The notes under the pieces are model-generated. The model was given only the letters and a program-made list of their open reading frames with translations, was not told where the DNA came from and made no database searches. This document shows, piece by piece, positions 35,040 to 46,685 of a stretch of DNA of 64,000 nt. Position 1 is the first letter of the stretch. The number at the start of each line of letters is the position of its first letter. This stretch comes from Chryseobacterium sp. Its GTDB lineage: Bacteria; Bacteroidota; Bacteroidia; Flavobacteriales; Weeksellaceae. The stretch spans positions 286,288 through 350,287 of the forward strand of contig NZ_JAFAJM010000005.1 of assembly GCF_019236175.1 (NCBI RefSeq). The letters run 5' to 3'. The position numbers and the translations under genes were made by a program.

Positions 35040-35084
35040 TTTCTTTATTCTAAAAATTAATTTGACAATACGTTTTGGCTAAAG

Positions 35085-35187
35085 CCAATGGAAAGATTCT
35101 TTTATGTTTGGACGGGCTAAAGCCCGCCCCTATTGATAGATATTATCACTACTCTTCTTTATTCTTGGCTCTAGGCTCTTGGTTCTA
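35085..35187 (+). repeat. Dispersed palindromic repeat, copy 2 (overlaps the susD stop)
   Basis: A small palindrome TTGGCTAAAGCCAA (35085-35098) precedes the element proper: GACGGGCTAAAGCCCGCCCC then TATTGATAGA (35111-35140) and a tail CTTGGCTCTAGGCTCTTGGTTCTA that ends at 35187. The tail's last bases form the TAG stop of susD on the minus strand. It separates susD from the phosphoesterase gene. Confidence 0.75.
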
Positions 35188-36633
35188 TTTATTCCACCAC
35201 ATTTTTACATTGATATTATCCCCACCCATTGATTGTACCGCTGCATTATAATTCTCCGTATTCATCACTTTTGTAGTGGTAGGATACATGAATCTGACAG
35301 GCATCTTACCTCCGTTCTGAAGTCCTCCGTTATTAGGCAACACGGGTAGTTTTGTACGTCTGTACTCATACCACTGCTGATGATCTACAAAAAACAGGGA
35401 GATATATTTCTGAAGCATAATTTTTTCCAGAGAACCGTCATAAGCGACCTTCATATTACTGAAATAATTTGCAGGAACAGTTGCTCCCCACTGCTCAATA
35501 ATAGATTTAACACCAGTTTCATAATAGGTCTGCTGATTTCCTGCGATAATTCCTCTGTTTACCAATTCTGCCAGGATAAACTGAACCTCGGAATAGGTCA
35601 TGATCAGTATCTTTAAAGGGGCTTTTGCAAGATTCTGATTCAGATTGGAAGGCTGATAGCTGAAAGCTGTTCCCAATGCATATCCGGACGGAGCTCCTTT
35701 ATATCCAAGATCTTCTCCGGTGGTTGCTTTAGCTTTAGTAAAAAACATAGCCAGCCTTGGGTCATTATTATCTTTCAGGGCATCCACAAAAAACTCACCT
35801 GCAGCCCTGTAGGCGGTAAAATCCTGTGGTCGTGCAATGGGAGGTAAATACGGTGACACTCCGGAAAGCGGCAGTACAGCACTGTCCGTATTATTTTGAA
35901 AAACAGGATATTGTGTAGGATTATTAACAATTTCCTGAATTCGTTCATACACATTCACTTCTCCGTTTCTGCTAAGAATTCGGGTCAATAATCTTAATGA
36001 AAGCGAGTTACAGAACTTTTTCCATCCCAGAATACCTGTCTGGCTGTTGGTATTGGCATTGTAAAACAAATCTGTTTCTGATAATGCCTGTGCTGTATTA
36101 AACAATGAGTTGGCAGTTTTCAGATCATTGAGCAGCTGGATGTAAATATCCTTTTGTTTATCATATTTTGGTTTCAAAATATTGTCTTCAATTTTTACAG
36201 ATTCAGATAAAGGTACATCTCCGAAAGCGTCGGTAAGGTTAGAGGCAATCCATGCATTTAAAACCATTGCGATAGCCAGATAATTGGTATTCTGCTCTTT
36301 GGTTGCATATTTTTTCAGATCACTTACCTGTTTAAGCCATTTATAGGAGGTATTCCAGTAGCCGTTGCCACTTTTTTCGTCCATATAATATCTGCTGTAA
36401 GTATTTCCTTCACTCGGAAAGTCTAATGCGATCTGCATGATATCGAACGTAAAATCATCGGCTCTATTATATCCGTAGCTTCCCATTTCATACTGGATCG
36501 GGGCAAGAAGACTTCCTACTGAAGGGTCTTTAATTTTACTGGTATCTGTATTGATTTCCTCGAATGTTCTGTCACAGGACTGAAGCATGAAAACAGAAAC
36601 AGCCAGGGTCAGATTTATGATTATTTTTTTCAT
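35185..36633 (-). CDS. SusD/RagB-family outer-membrane lipoprotein
   Basis: The 482-residue protein has a lipoprotein signal (MKKIIINLTLAVSVFMLQSC, Cys at 20) and the SusD-like helical TPR scaffold with the EINTDTSKI N-terminal pattern. SusD partners bind nutrient on the surface and pass it to the SusC channel. The susC gene ends 12 bases upstream on the same strand, the usual pairing. The C-terminal end overlaps a repeat. Substrate unknown; the neighbouring phosphoesterase hints at a phosphorylated compound. Confidence 0.9.
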   Translation of the reverse strand: MKKIIINLTLAVSVFMLQSCDRTFEEINTDTSKIKDPSVGSLLAPIQYEMGSYGYNRADDFTFDIMQIALDFPSEGNTYSRYYMDEKSGNGYWNTSYKWLKQVSDLKKYATKEQNTNYLAIAMVLNAWIASNLTDAFGDVPLSESVKIEDNILKPKYDKQKDIYIQLLNDLKTANSLFNTAQALSETDLFYNANTNSQTGILGWKKFCNSLSLRLLTRILSRNGEVNVYERIQEIVNNPTQYPVFQNNTDSAVLPLSGVSPYLPPIARPQDFTAYRAAGEFFVDALKDNNDPRLAMFFTKAKATTGEDLGYKGAPSGYALGTAFSYQPSNLNQNLAKAPLKILIMTYSEVQFILAELVNRGIIAGNQQTYYETGVKSIIEQWGATVPANYFSNMKVAYDGSLEKIMLQKYISLFFVDHQQWYEYRRTKLPVLPNNGGLQNGGKMPVRFMYPTTTKVMNTENYNAAVQSMGGDNINVKMWWNK

Positions 36634-36645
36634 TTTTTTAAAATT

Positions 36646-39609
36646 TTAGAATTTAAGATTTAACTGAAAACCGACAGTTCTTGCCGTAGGCAGCTGTCCC
36701 ATTTCAACTCCCGGAGTAATGGTGGCATTATCCAGAGTAGCTACTTCAGGATCGAACATCGGAAACTTGGTCCACATCCAAAGGTTCTTTCCGAAGATTG
36801 CAATGGTAAGATCATCAAGCCCCAGAGATTTTATGGTCTCTTTCGGAAAAGAATAAGCAATTCTGGCATCTCTAAGTTTAATAAAATCTGTACTGAAACT
36901 ATTGGTTTCTACATTGGCCCTTCTGTAATAATCTCCGTAGTAAGATGAGGCTGTTACTCCTTTTGTATTCGGGCTGTAAGATCCGTCAGGATTCTGAATT
37001 ACCCCTTCTCCTACAATCATTCCTCCGGGATTATCCCTTCCGGGAAGTGTAGATTTCAGTTTTCCCTGTTCAGACATTTTGTGATGGGACTGGGAGTAAG
37101 CAATACCGCCATACTGACCATCGAATGAGAAACTTATGGTAAAGTTTTTAATCTTGAAATCGTTCTGTAGACCAGCTCTCCATTTTGGAAATGCATTTCC
37201 TACTTTTTCAATATCTGCCGGTCTTGCAGGAAGTCCGTTGTCTCCATAAATAACTTTTCCGTCCGGTGTTCTCAGTAATTTGAATCCGTACATATCTCCA
37301 AGAGAGCCTCCTACTTCCATTTTGTAGAACACCACATCCCCTACATTGGAAACAATTCCGTCAAAACCTTCAGGTAAACTTATCACTCTATTTTCGTTGG
37401 TAGACCAGTTTCCTCCTACTTTCCATGAAAAGTTCTTAGTTTTTACAGCAAAGAAGTCGGCTGAAAGTTCCAGACCTCTGTTGCGGATTTTGCCTGCGTT
37501 GATGACTCTTTTGGAATATCCGCTCTCATAAGGCAGAGATACAGGAATGATCTGATTTTCACTTACGTTTTGATAAGCAGTAAAGTTGAGATTCAGTCTG
37601 TTTTTAAAAAGGCTGAAATCCATACCGGCTTCAATATTGGTATTTTTTTCAGGTTTAAGGAAAGGATTGTTAAAAGTACCTGGTGCTACTACACTCCCTG
37701 TAATATTACTTGCTGTATAATAGTTATCCAAAAGATACGGATCGCTGTCTATTCCTACTTTTGCCCATGAAGCTCTTAGCTTCCATAGATTAAGAGTATT
37801 AGTTTTCAGATTAAAAATATCTGAGAGAATGAAACTGGTACTTACGGAAGGATAAAAGAATGATCTGTTCTGTTTTGGAAGTGTGGAACTCCAGTCATTT
37901 CTTCCGGTAATATCCACAAATATCTTATTATCATATCCCAGGGTAAGCAATCCGTAAACACTATCTACATGTTTATCTCTTGGTATCGGATATTTAACCG
38001 GAATGGAAAGTGCATTGGTAAGATTGTATTCGCCTGCTGTTTTTAACCCGATGGCCTGATAATCTGTCATCAGGTACTCATTATAGCGGATACTTCCTCC
38101 TACTGATGCGGAAACACTTAATTTGTTCCAGTCTGCTTTATAAGAGAACAAAAGATCATTATTATATTCGTGGTTTTTGATAAACTGTTCTCTGTAAAAT
38201 CCTTTCAGGTAGTTGGCAGAGCTCCATGGTCTTTTGGTTGTTCTCTTTTCATTCAGAATTTCTATTCCTGACCTCAGCATTAAGCTGAAATTGCTGTTAA
38301 ACTGATAATCTGCAGTGATATTTCCTGTAATGGTTTTCTTTCTGACACCATTCAGCATTTCGTAAGCGATCAGATAAGGGTTATCAATATACGAACTGAA
38401 TGGATGGATCTGATCAATCTGTACCTGTCCCGGTTTCCAGATTGGCTTATACCATTCAAGGTCCACATTCGGATTTTGGAAAATCATGAAATAAGAAATC
38501 GACTGGTTATTATATCCTGTCGCAGGAAGATTATCACTGGTAGTAGTATTATAAGCAAATTTTGTTGATATTTTTAATTTTTTGGTAAGCTGATGGGCAA
38601 ATGATAAAGCAAAGTTGAACCTGTCAAATCCTGTATTAGGCATCATCCACTCGTTGTTAAGGTAAGTAAGTGAGGTTCTGAAACTGGTTTTCTCGTTTGA
38701 GCTTTCTACGGAAATACTGTTTGAGTAGGTAGAGCCTGTTCTCCAGAAACCTTTGATGTTATTTTCATAAGGTCTCCACAATTGTCTTCCATTACTTTGT
38801 CCCTGTAGATTGGGATCATACTGGAAGTAATATTGTCCCGCAAATTTAGGTCCGAAAGCACTGCTTGTTCCGCCAGTACTAGGTCCATCTGCAGAAAGAC
38901 CGTAAGAATAATAGAAATCACCGGCTGCATTTTTTGCCTGTGTTCCCTGTCCGTATTCATATTGCCAGTCCGGCCATTTCAATACCGTATCAAAACTCGA
39001 AGAGGAATTAAAGGAGACCCTCAGTCTTCCGGATTTTGTCTTTCCGGATTTTGTAGTAATCATTAATGCTCCGTTAGCAGCACGGGATCCATATAATGCA
39101 GCAGCAGAGGCCCCTTTCAATACGGTTACAGATTCAATATCATCCGGGTTGATGCTGTTTAGTCCGTTTCCAAGATCAATAGGAACATCACCTCCGGAAC
39201 CGGCTCCATAGGCTGCGGTACCAGACCCCGTTGTAGAATTCCCCATCGGTACTCCATCTACTACAATCAGGGCATAATTATGGTCCATCATAATCGATTT
39301 TTCACCTCTCAATGTAATTCTGGAAGTCCCCAGAGGTCCGGCTCCTGCAGTCTGAATCTTAAGACCTGCCACTTTACCTTCCATCGACTGGGCCCAGTTG
39401 TTGTTCTGGGTTTCTTCAAATGTTTTGGCCTCTACCTTTTCTGCTACATACCCCAACGCTCTGTCGTGCCTTTTGATTCCCAAAGCAGTGACCACTACCT
39501 CATCAAGTCCTTTAATAGTGTCTTTTTTAACTTTCTGCTGAGCTGTCAGTTTCACACTGATCAATCCTAACAGTGACAAAACCAACAGCTTTTGTGTCTC
39601 TTTACGCAT
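36646..39609 (-). CDS. SusC/RagA-family TonB-dependent outer-membrane transporter
   Basis: The 987-residue protein has a signal peptide (about 1-23) and a plug domain from about residue 35 (LDEVVVTALGIKR, GVPMGN, VLKGASAAALYGSRAANGALMITTKSG). A 22-strand-type barrel follows, ending QLNLKF with the usual final Phe. Unlike many SusC proteins it has no carboxypeptidase-regulatory-like N-terminal domain; the plug starts almost directly after the signal peptide. It would import the ligand captured by SusD using TonB energy. Confidence 0.93.
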   Translation of the reverse strand: MRKETQKLLVLSLLGLISVKLTAQQKVKKDTIKGLDEVVVTALGIKRHDRALGYVAEKVEAKTFEETQNNNWAQSMEGKVAGLKIQTAGAGPLGTSRITLRGEKSIMMDHNYALIVVDGVPMGNSTTGSGTAAYGAGSGGDVPIDLGNGLNSINPDDIESVTVLKGASAAALYGSRAANGALMITTKSGKTKSGRLRVSFNSSSSFDTVLKWPDWQYEYGQGTQAKNAAGDFYYSYGLSADGPSTGGTSSAFGPKFAGQYYFQYDPNLQGQSNGRQLWRPYENNIKGFWRTGSTYSNSISVESSNEKTSFRTSLTYLNNEWMMPNTGFDRFNFALSFAHQLTKKLKISTKFAYNTTTSDNLPATGYNNQSISYFMIFQNPNVDLEWYKPIWKPGQVQIDQIHPFSSYIDNPYLIAYEMLNGVRKKTITGNITADYQFNSNFSLMLRSGIEILNEKRTTKRPWSSANYLKGFYREQFIKNHEYNNDLLFSYKADWNKLSVSASVGGSIRYNEYLMTDYQAIGLKTAGEYNLTNALSIPVKYPIPRDKHVDSVYGLLTLGYDNKIFVDITGRNDWSSTLPKQNRSFFYPSVSTSFILSDIFNLKTNTLNLWKLRASWAKVGIDSDPYLLDNYYTASNITGSVVAPGTFNNPFLKPEKNTNIEAGMDFSLFKNRLNLNFTAYQNVSENQIIPVSLPYESGYSKRVINAGKIRNRGLELSADFFAVKTKNFSWKVGGNWSTNENRVISLPEGFDGIVSNVGDVVFYKMEVGGSLGDMYGFKLLRTPDGKVIYGDNGLPARPADIEKVGNAFPKWRAGLQNDFKIKNFTISFSFDGQYGGIAYSQSHHKMSEQGKLKSTLPGRDNPGGMIVGEGVIQNPDGSYSPNTKGVTASSYYGDYYRRANVETNSFSTDFIKLRDARIAYSFPKETIKSLGLDDLTIAIFGKNLWMWTKFPMFDPEVATLDNATITPGVEMGQLPTARTVGFQLNLKF

Positions 39610-39626
39610 ATCCTTTTTTGTTTGCG

Positions 39627-39634
39627 CAAAATTA
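39627..39634 (-). promoter_or_regulatory. TAATTTTG promoter box of susC
   Basis: Minus strand TAATTTTG matches TAnnTTTG, 17 bases before the ATG at 39609. The -33 element is not clear. Confidence 0.6.
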
Positions 39635-40073
39635 AAACGACATTATGATTGAGATTTTAACAACATTTTAACATTTATTAAAAATTTATTTAATTAAATA
39701 TTAAATTATTATTAACGAAAACAAGCATAACATTGACTCATAACCGTTTATGTCATTAAGAATTTTTAACGCTTTCCTCCTGTTTTATTTGCGTATCTTT
39801 ATTGTCCGCCCCTGAGAAAATAGAATCACAAGCAATTAAAACACTTATTTACAACAACTTAAATAAAAACCTGATTTTAAACACAATCCGCCAGCCTGTT
39901 TTTCAAAATTTCGGGATACAAAAAGGGCGTTAATTGCATCCATGAAGTCATCTGGCCTGATCAGAATAAACAACGTCAGGAAATAACAATTCTGGCCATA
40001 AAAAACGATATCCTTCTTTGTTTATCGTGGAAATAAAGTACAACTACTCTTTTGATTGTAAGCATAAAAAAAA
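39635..40073. other. Intergenic region with a possible gene remnant
   Basis: About 440 bases without a complete gene. A 51-codon stop-free stretch on the plus strand (39881-40036) has no ATG and reads FKISGYKKGVNCIHEVIWPD then KNDILLCLSWK before TAA. It may be a decayed gene end; I do not recognise it. Otherwise the region is AT-rich. Confidence 0.3.
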
Positions 40074-40095
40074 TCTGCCTCTTAAAAGAGACAGA
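40074..40095 (-). terminator. Terminator after the GDPD gene
   Basis: TCTGCCTCTT (from 40074) pairs with AAGAGACAGA, with one wobble pair, followed on the minus strand by a T-run. It lies about 70 bases beyond the GDPD stop. Confidence 0.6.
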
Positions 40096-40165
40096 CTATA
40101 CACATTGCAATATTTATTTTTTAATTTAAATCATCCGGATTAATGATTGTAAGTTAAAATAATAT

Positions 40166-40912
40166 TTATTTATTTTTCAGCTGTTCAGGAATATTAGTGG
40201 TCACAAAACCAATTCCCTGCTTTTTTAATTCGTCATACACAGCCACATCATTTACCGTCCAGGAATTGGTGATTAAACCTAATGCCTTCGCTTCTGAAAT
40301 CCATGTAGGATTTTTCTGGAAAACACTATAATGATAATCCATACCGTCAAGGCCTTCTTTTTTGATTTGCTCAGGTGACAACTCTCCATTCAGATACTGA
40401 ACTTTAAATGCCGGCTCAAGTTTCTTGATTTGCTTACAAATATTCAGGCTGAAAGAAATAAACTCAGTCTGAGATTCCAGTTTCATATCCTTGATCATTT
40501 TGATCGTTTTCTGAGTAATCACATTCTCTGTTTCAGGAGTCTTATCCGGCTTAATTTCAACAATCAGTTTCACAGACGGATCTTTTTTCCCTTGTTTCAG
40601 GTAATCTTTTAAGGTAGGAAACTTTTCCCCATTCGATAATTTTACAGCTTCTAATTCTTTGAAAGAAGCATCAGAAATCTCCATATTTCCGTGGTGCTCA
40701 TCATGGTTAATGACCAGTACACCGTCTTTTGTCATTCTCACATCAAATTCAGATCCGTAAACCTTTAATTTTTGAGCATTTTCCAATGATTTAAGAGAAT
40801 TCTCCGTTGTAGGCGGCTGAGCCTGGAAATAACCTCTGTGTGCTATGATCTGGGTTTGTGCTTTCATTAAAACTGTACTTAAAACTGCTAAGCCTAAGAT
40901 AAAATTTTTCAT
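40166..40912 (-). CDS. Secreted glycerophosphodiester phosphodiesterase (GDPD family)
   Basis: The 248-residue protein has a signal peptide (MKNFILGLAVLSTVLMKAQ). GDPD motifs are HRGY (about residue 25), TENSLKSLENA with the metal Glu, EFDVRMTKDG and INHDEHHG (about 70), EIKPD (about 119), and a C-terminal SWTVND. It splits glycerophosphodiesters into glycerol-3-phosphate and an alcohol. It lies next to the susC/susD/phosphoesterase group on the same strand but is separated by a terminator and about 550 bases from susC, so it is a neighbour, not the same operon. Confidence 0.9.
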   Translation of the reverse strand: MKNFILGLAVLSTVLMKAQTQIIAHRGYFQAQPPTTENSLKSLENAQKLKVYGSEFDVRMTKDGVLVINHDEHHGNMEISDASFKELEAVKLSNGEKFPTLKDYLKQGKKDPSVKLIVEIKPDKTPETENVITQKTIKMIKDMKLESQTEFISFSLNICKQIKKLEPAFKVQYLNGELSPEQIKKEGLDGMDYHYSVFQKNPTWISEAKALGLITNSWTVNDVAVYDELKKQGIGFVTTNIPEQLKNK

Positions 40913-41054
40913 AATATAAATTGATAATTAAAAAACCAAGTCCTGAGACTTTCGGATAAAGGTAATTATTTTAAAAAGCTTTAAACTACAAAAGACGCAA
41001 AACTTGTCAATTCTTCCTACATCTCGTCTTTTATAGTCTATATTCTGTATTTTC

Positions 41055-44000
41055 CTAGAAACTGTACTTCGCTCCGATCTGGATCTGATACGGGTTTCCT
41101 CCTAAAGGTGCTAAACCACTGGTATTTCTATCATATTCAAACTGTTTGGTAGTCTGGTTAAATCCGGTAATTCTATAGAGTGACATTGTGTTGTAGGATT
41201 TGTTTACTCCCCATTCTTTATTAAGTAAGTTGGCTACGTTGAAAATATCGACGGAAAGTTCAAATGCTCCGATTTTATCAAATTTAATTTTCTTAGCGAT
41301 ACGTAAGTCCCAAACTCCGTAGAATCCATTCTTACCACCGTTACGCTCCGCAATTTTATTATTATATTCAGAGATATAATCTTTCAACGCCTTTCCTACT
41401 TCAGGATCATTTAAAAGCGACCGCGTAAGATTATTAGGGAAGATATAGGCCAGATCATTGGAATCTACGAAATCTCCATTAATATTTCCTCCGGCTGTTA
41501 CAGAGAAACGGGTTCCTCCGATTCCCGAATACCTGATTCCTAAAGTGAATCCGGCAATGGTAGGTGAATTACCATAGATCACTACCTTATGGCGGAACTG
41601 GTTATCAGAATAGGTCATTCTTAAATCTCTGGGATCGCTCTGAACCATTGTGGACAATGTTGCAGAATTGGCAACGTTACCGTTGTATGAAGTATTATCT
41701 CTAATATCAGACCATGTATAACTGGCTGTAATTTCTCCGTCTTTCCAGTAACGGTAGCTGGTATCCGCTACAAATGAGAACTGGTTGACTTTACCGTCAC
41801 TTACCAATTCCAATACTCTTCCGAAATTATTGTTGATTCTTCCATCCTTCCAATCCACTTTACCGTCACTTGTTATTTTATATGCCGGAACAAATACTCC
41901 TCTGTCTCCTTCATTCGCCAGAGTGAAAAATGGAGTGGTTTTCATATTTCTGTCGTAGTAATAGTAATTGTTTCTACCCAAAGCCATATAAGCGGCCAGT
42001 CCTGCCCTGAATCTTTCATTAAAGAAGTGGGTATAGGAAATGTTTGCTTTGTAAACAATCGGGATTTTAGCATCTTTACCCGTATAGTTAATCGTCGGAA
42101 TCTGCTTATCGGAAAGCGTAGGCACAGTGTTATAATCGTTTCTGTAGCTCTTGAAATCTGGGAATGGAACATCATTACCGGTTACATCAACTGTTGCCAA
42201 ATGTTTTCCGTCAAATACAAGATTATTGATAATCATATAATTGTTGATATCCGAAGAGAATATCCCGGCTCCGAATTTTAAGAAGTCTTTATTCTGCTCA
42301 TTGATATTCCAGTCAAACTGAAATCTGGGCTGGATGACGAAGGATTTGATTTTATTATCCGTTCTGATTCCCATTTCATCAAATAATTTCTGATTGAACT
42401 CCGCCTTTGGATACCCACCATAGTCTAATCTAAGACCTGCCATTAAATCAAGACCTTTGCCAATTTTAGTCTGGAACTGTCCGTAAATACCGATATTCCA
42501 GATATTAGATCTTACTGACGGATCATCCAGCAAAGGAACTTCTCTGTAAAATCTGTAAGGAATGAGATTTTGGAAATTATAAAGGTTATTATCTGGATTT
42601 TTTTTCGGATCTTCTCTAAAATGAAATCTTCCGTTCACCTCACTTCCGTAAATCGATTTTGAAGTCGTATACATTAAATCAGCACCGAATGTATATTTTA
42701 CTTTATCGGTATTGTAATATACGTTATCTACTACCTGAAACACATTATTTCTGAAATTTTCCTGACCGAAACGATGGCCGCCGATCTGAATATTGGTAGC
42801 CCCTACTCCCGGAGAAATGATATTTTCTACAATAGCTCTTGGAACTGGCTTTCCTAATTCCGTATTCTGGTAGCTATTCTGAAAAGTATAGAGATACTGA
42901 GCTTTCAATTCATTGGTTAAGTTGGACTTCAGATTGGATCTTAGGGTTAGTAGCAAACTATTATCCAGGTTTTTATCATTTCCGTAAGACTCAAAGAAAT
43001 TAATATTGGTATTATCAGCTAGCCCATTCTTGTTAAAATCATAAGTAAAGTTATTCCTTAAAGTCAATAAATGCTTTTCATTGATCTGCCAGTCTAAACG
43101 CAGGAATGCAGCATCAGAATTTCTTACCCTGTCAAAGCTTCCGAATTGCGGATTGTTGCTTACCCCGTATTTAGCTCTTGCAATATCCAGAAATTTATTA
43201 AGAGTTGCCGGTGTTGTATTGAATCGCTTTTCGTCATCCTGAGATCTGATATCTGCAATGATCAGCGGTCTTGAGTCCAGCTGATGATCCCAGGCTACGA
43301 AGAAGTGGAGTTTATTTTTGATAATGGGCCCGCCCAATGAAAATCCGAACTGAGAGGTTGAGAAATCGTTTTGTCTCTTATTTCCTCTGATATCGTACGG
43401 GCTGGACAGCCAGTTGGTTCTTAAATATTCCCATGCGCTTCCTGAGAATTTGTTGGTTCCCGATTTGGTAACGGCACTGATGGTACCCCCTCCGCTTCTT
43501 CCTAGTGTCACGTCATATTGGTTGGTTGTGATTTTAAATTCACGTACTGCTTCGATGGAAATAGAAAAAGGGGCACCGCTTCGGCTGGTTGTAGATCCTG
43601 CAGAAGTAGGATTTTTAGCCGTCATCCCATCAATAGTAAAATTGGTGGAAGAGCCAAGTTGTCCGGATAAGTTCCCTCCTTTTCCGCTCAGCGGAGATAA
43701 TTCCGCAAGGTTGGTAAAGTTTCTGCCGTTTACGGGAAGGATCCCGATATTTTTTGCAGAAATGGCGGTAGCTGCTCCAAGGTTTCCGATTTTGTTTTTA
43801 AGGTTTCCGGTAATTTTTACTTCTTCAATATGCTTTTCATTTCCCAAATCCATATTTACTGTAACCTGATCTCCAAAATTAACGTTGTACCCTTCCTTTT
43901 TATCTTCATTTACGATAACAGTATAAGGTCCGCCAAGAGGAATTTCTTTAAAGATATACTCCCCTTTTGAATTGGTTTCCGTTTCCGTTCTGAATCCTGT

Positions 44001-44153
44001 AGATTCGTTAACGATCGTTACTTTCACTTTTTCCTGAGCCGTACTTCCTGGCCCGGTTACTTTCCCTACAATAGAAGCTTGTGTTGTCTGTGCGTACGAC
44101 AGCGTTCCAAGTCCTAAAAACAATAATCCCAGTACAATCTTTACTTTTTTCAT
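41055..44153 (-). CDS. Oar-like TonB-dependent receptor
   Basis: The 1032-residue protein has a signal peptide (about 1-21), a carboxypeptidase-regulatory-like domain (about 25-110: ASIVGKVTGPG...GEYIFKEIPLGGPYTV) and a plug (about 115-220: LPVNGRNFTNLAELSP, REFKITTNQYDVTLGRSGGGTISAVTKSGTN). A large barrel ends IGAKYSF. This is the layout of Oar-type TonB receptors in Bacteroidetes and myxobacteria, which import or export peptides or proteins. The ligand is unknown. Confidence 0.92.
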   Translation of the reverse strand: MKKVKIVLGLLFLGLGTLSYAQTTQASIVGKVTGPGSTAQEKVKVTIVNESTGFRTETETNSKGEYIFKEIPLGGPYTVIVNEDKKEGYNVNFGDQVTVNMDLGNEKHIEEVKITGNLKNKIGNLGAATAISAKNIGILPVNGRNFTNLAELSPLSGKGGNLSGQLGSSTNFTIDGMTAKNPTSAGSTTSRSGAPFSISIEAVREFKITTNQYDVTLGRSGGGTISAVTKSGTNKFSGSAWEYLRTNWLSSPYDIRGNKRQNDFSTSQFGFSLGGPIIKNKLHFFVAWDHQLDSRPLIIADIRSQDDEKRFNTTPATLNKFLDIARAKYGVSNNPQFGSFDRVRNSDAAFLRLDWQINEKHLLTLRNNFTYDFNKNGLADNTNINFFESYGNDKNLDNSLLLTLRSNLKSNLTNELKAQYLYTFQNSYQNTELGKPVPRAIVENIISPGVGATNIQIGGHRFGQENFRNNVFQVVDNVYYNTDKVKYTFGADLMYTTSKSIYGSEVNGRFHFREDPKKNPDNNLYNFQNLIPYRFYREVPLLDDPSVRSNIWNIGIYGQFQTKIGKGLDLMAGLRLDYGGYPKAEFNQKLFDEMGIRTDNKIKSFVIQPRFQFDWNINEQNKDFLKFGAGIFSSDINNYMIINNLVFDGKHLATVDVTGNDVPFPDFKSYRNDYNTVPTLSDKQIPTINYTGKDAKIPIVYKANISYTHFFNERFRAGLAAYMALGRNNYYYYDRNMKTTPFFTLANEGDRGVFVPAYKITSDGKVDWKDGRINNNFGRVLELVSDGKVNQFSFVADTSYRYWKDGEITASYTWSDIRDNTSYNGNVANSATLSTMVQSDPRDLRMTYSDNQFRHKVVIYGNSPTIAGFTLGIRYSGIGGTRFSVTAGGNINGDFVDSNDLAYIFPNNLTRSLLNDPEVGKALKDYISEYNNKIAERNGGKNGFYGVWDLRIAKKIKFDKIGAFELSVDIFNVANLLNKEWGVNKSYNTMSLYRITGFNQTTKQFEYDRNTSGLAPLGGNPYQIQIGAKYSF

Positions 44154-44171
44154 TACCTCAAATTAGATGTG

Positions 44172-44179
44172 CAAAGGTA
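44172..44179 (-). promoter_or_regulatory. TACCTTTG promoter box of the Oar-like gene
   Basis: Minus strand TACCTTTG, 19 bases before the ATG at 44153. Confidence 0.65.
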
Positions 44180-46583
<2,404 letters not shown>

Positions 46584-46605
46584 TAAATATTTTTTAACAT
46601 ATATT

Positions 46606-46642
46606 AAATAAACCATTGAGAAATAGCCTCAATGGTTTATTT
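46606..46642. terminator. Terminator after ligA (15-bp stem)
   Basis: AAATAAACCATTGAG (46606-46620) pairs perfectly with CTCAATGGTTTATTT (46628-46642) around a 7-base loop, followed by TT. Confidence 0.85.
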
Positions 46643-46685
46643 TTGCATTTTTTAAAGAAAAAAATAAACCAAAACAAACTAATCC

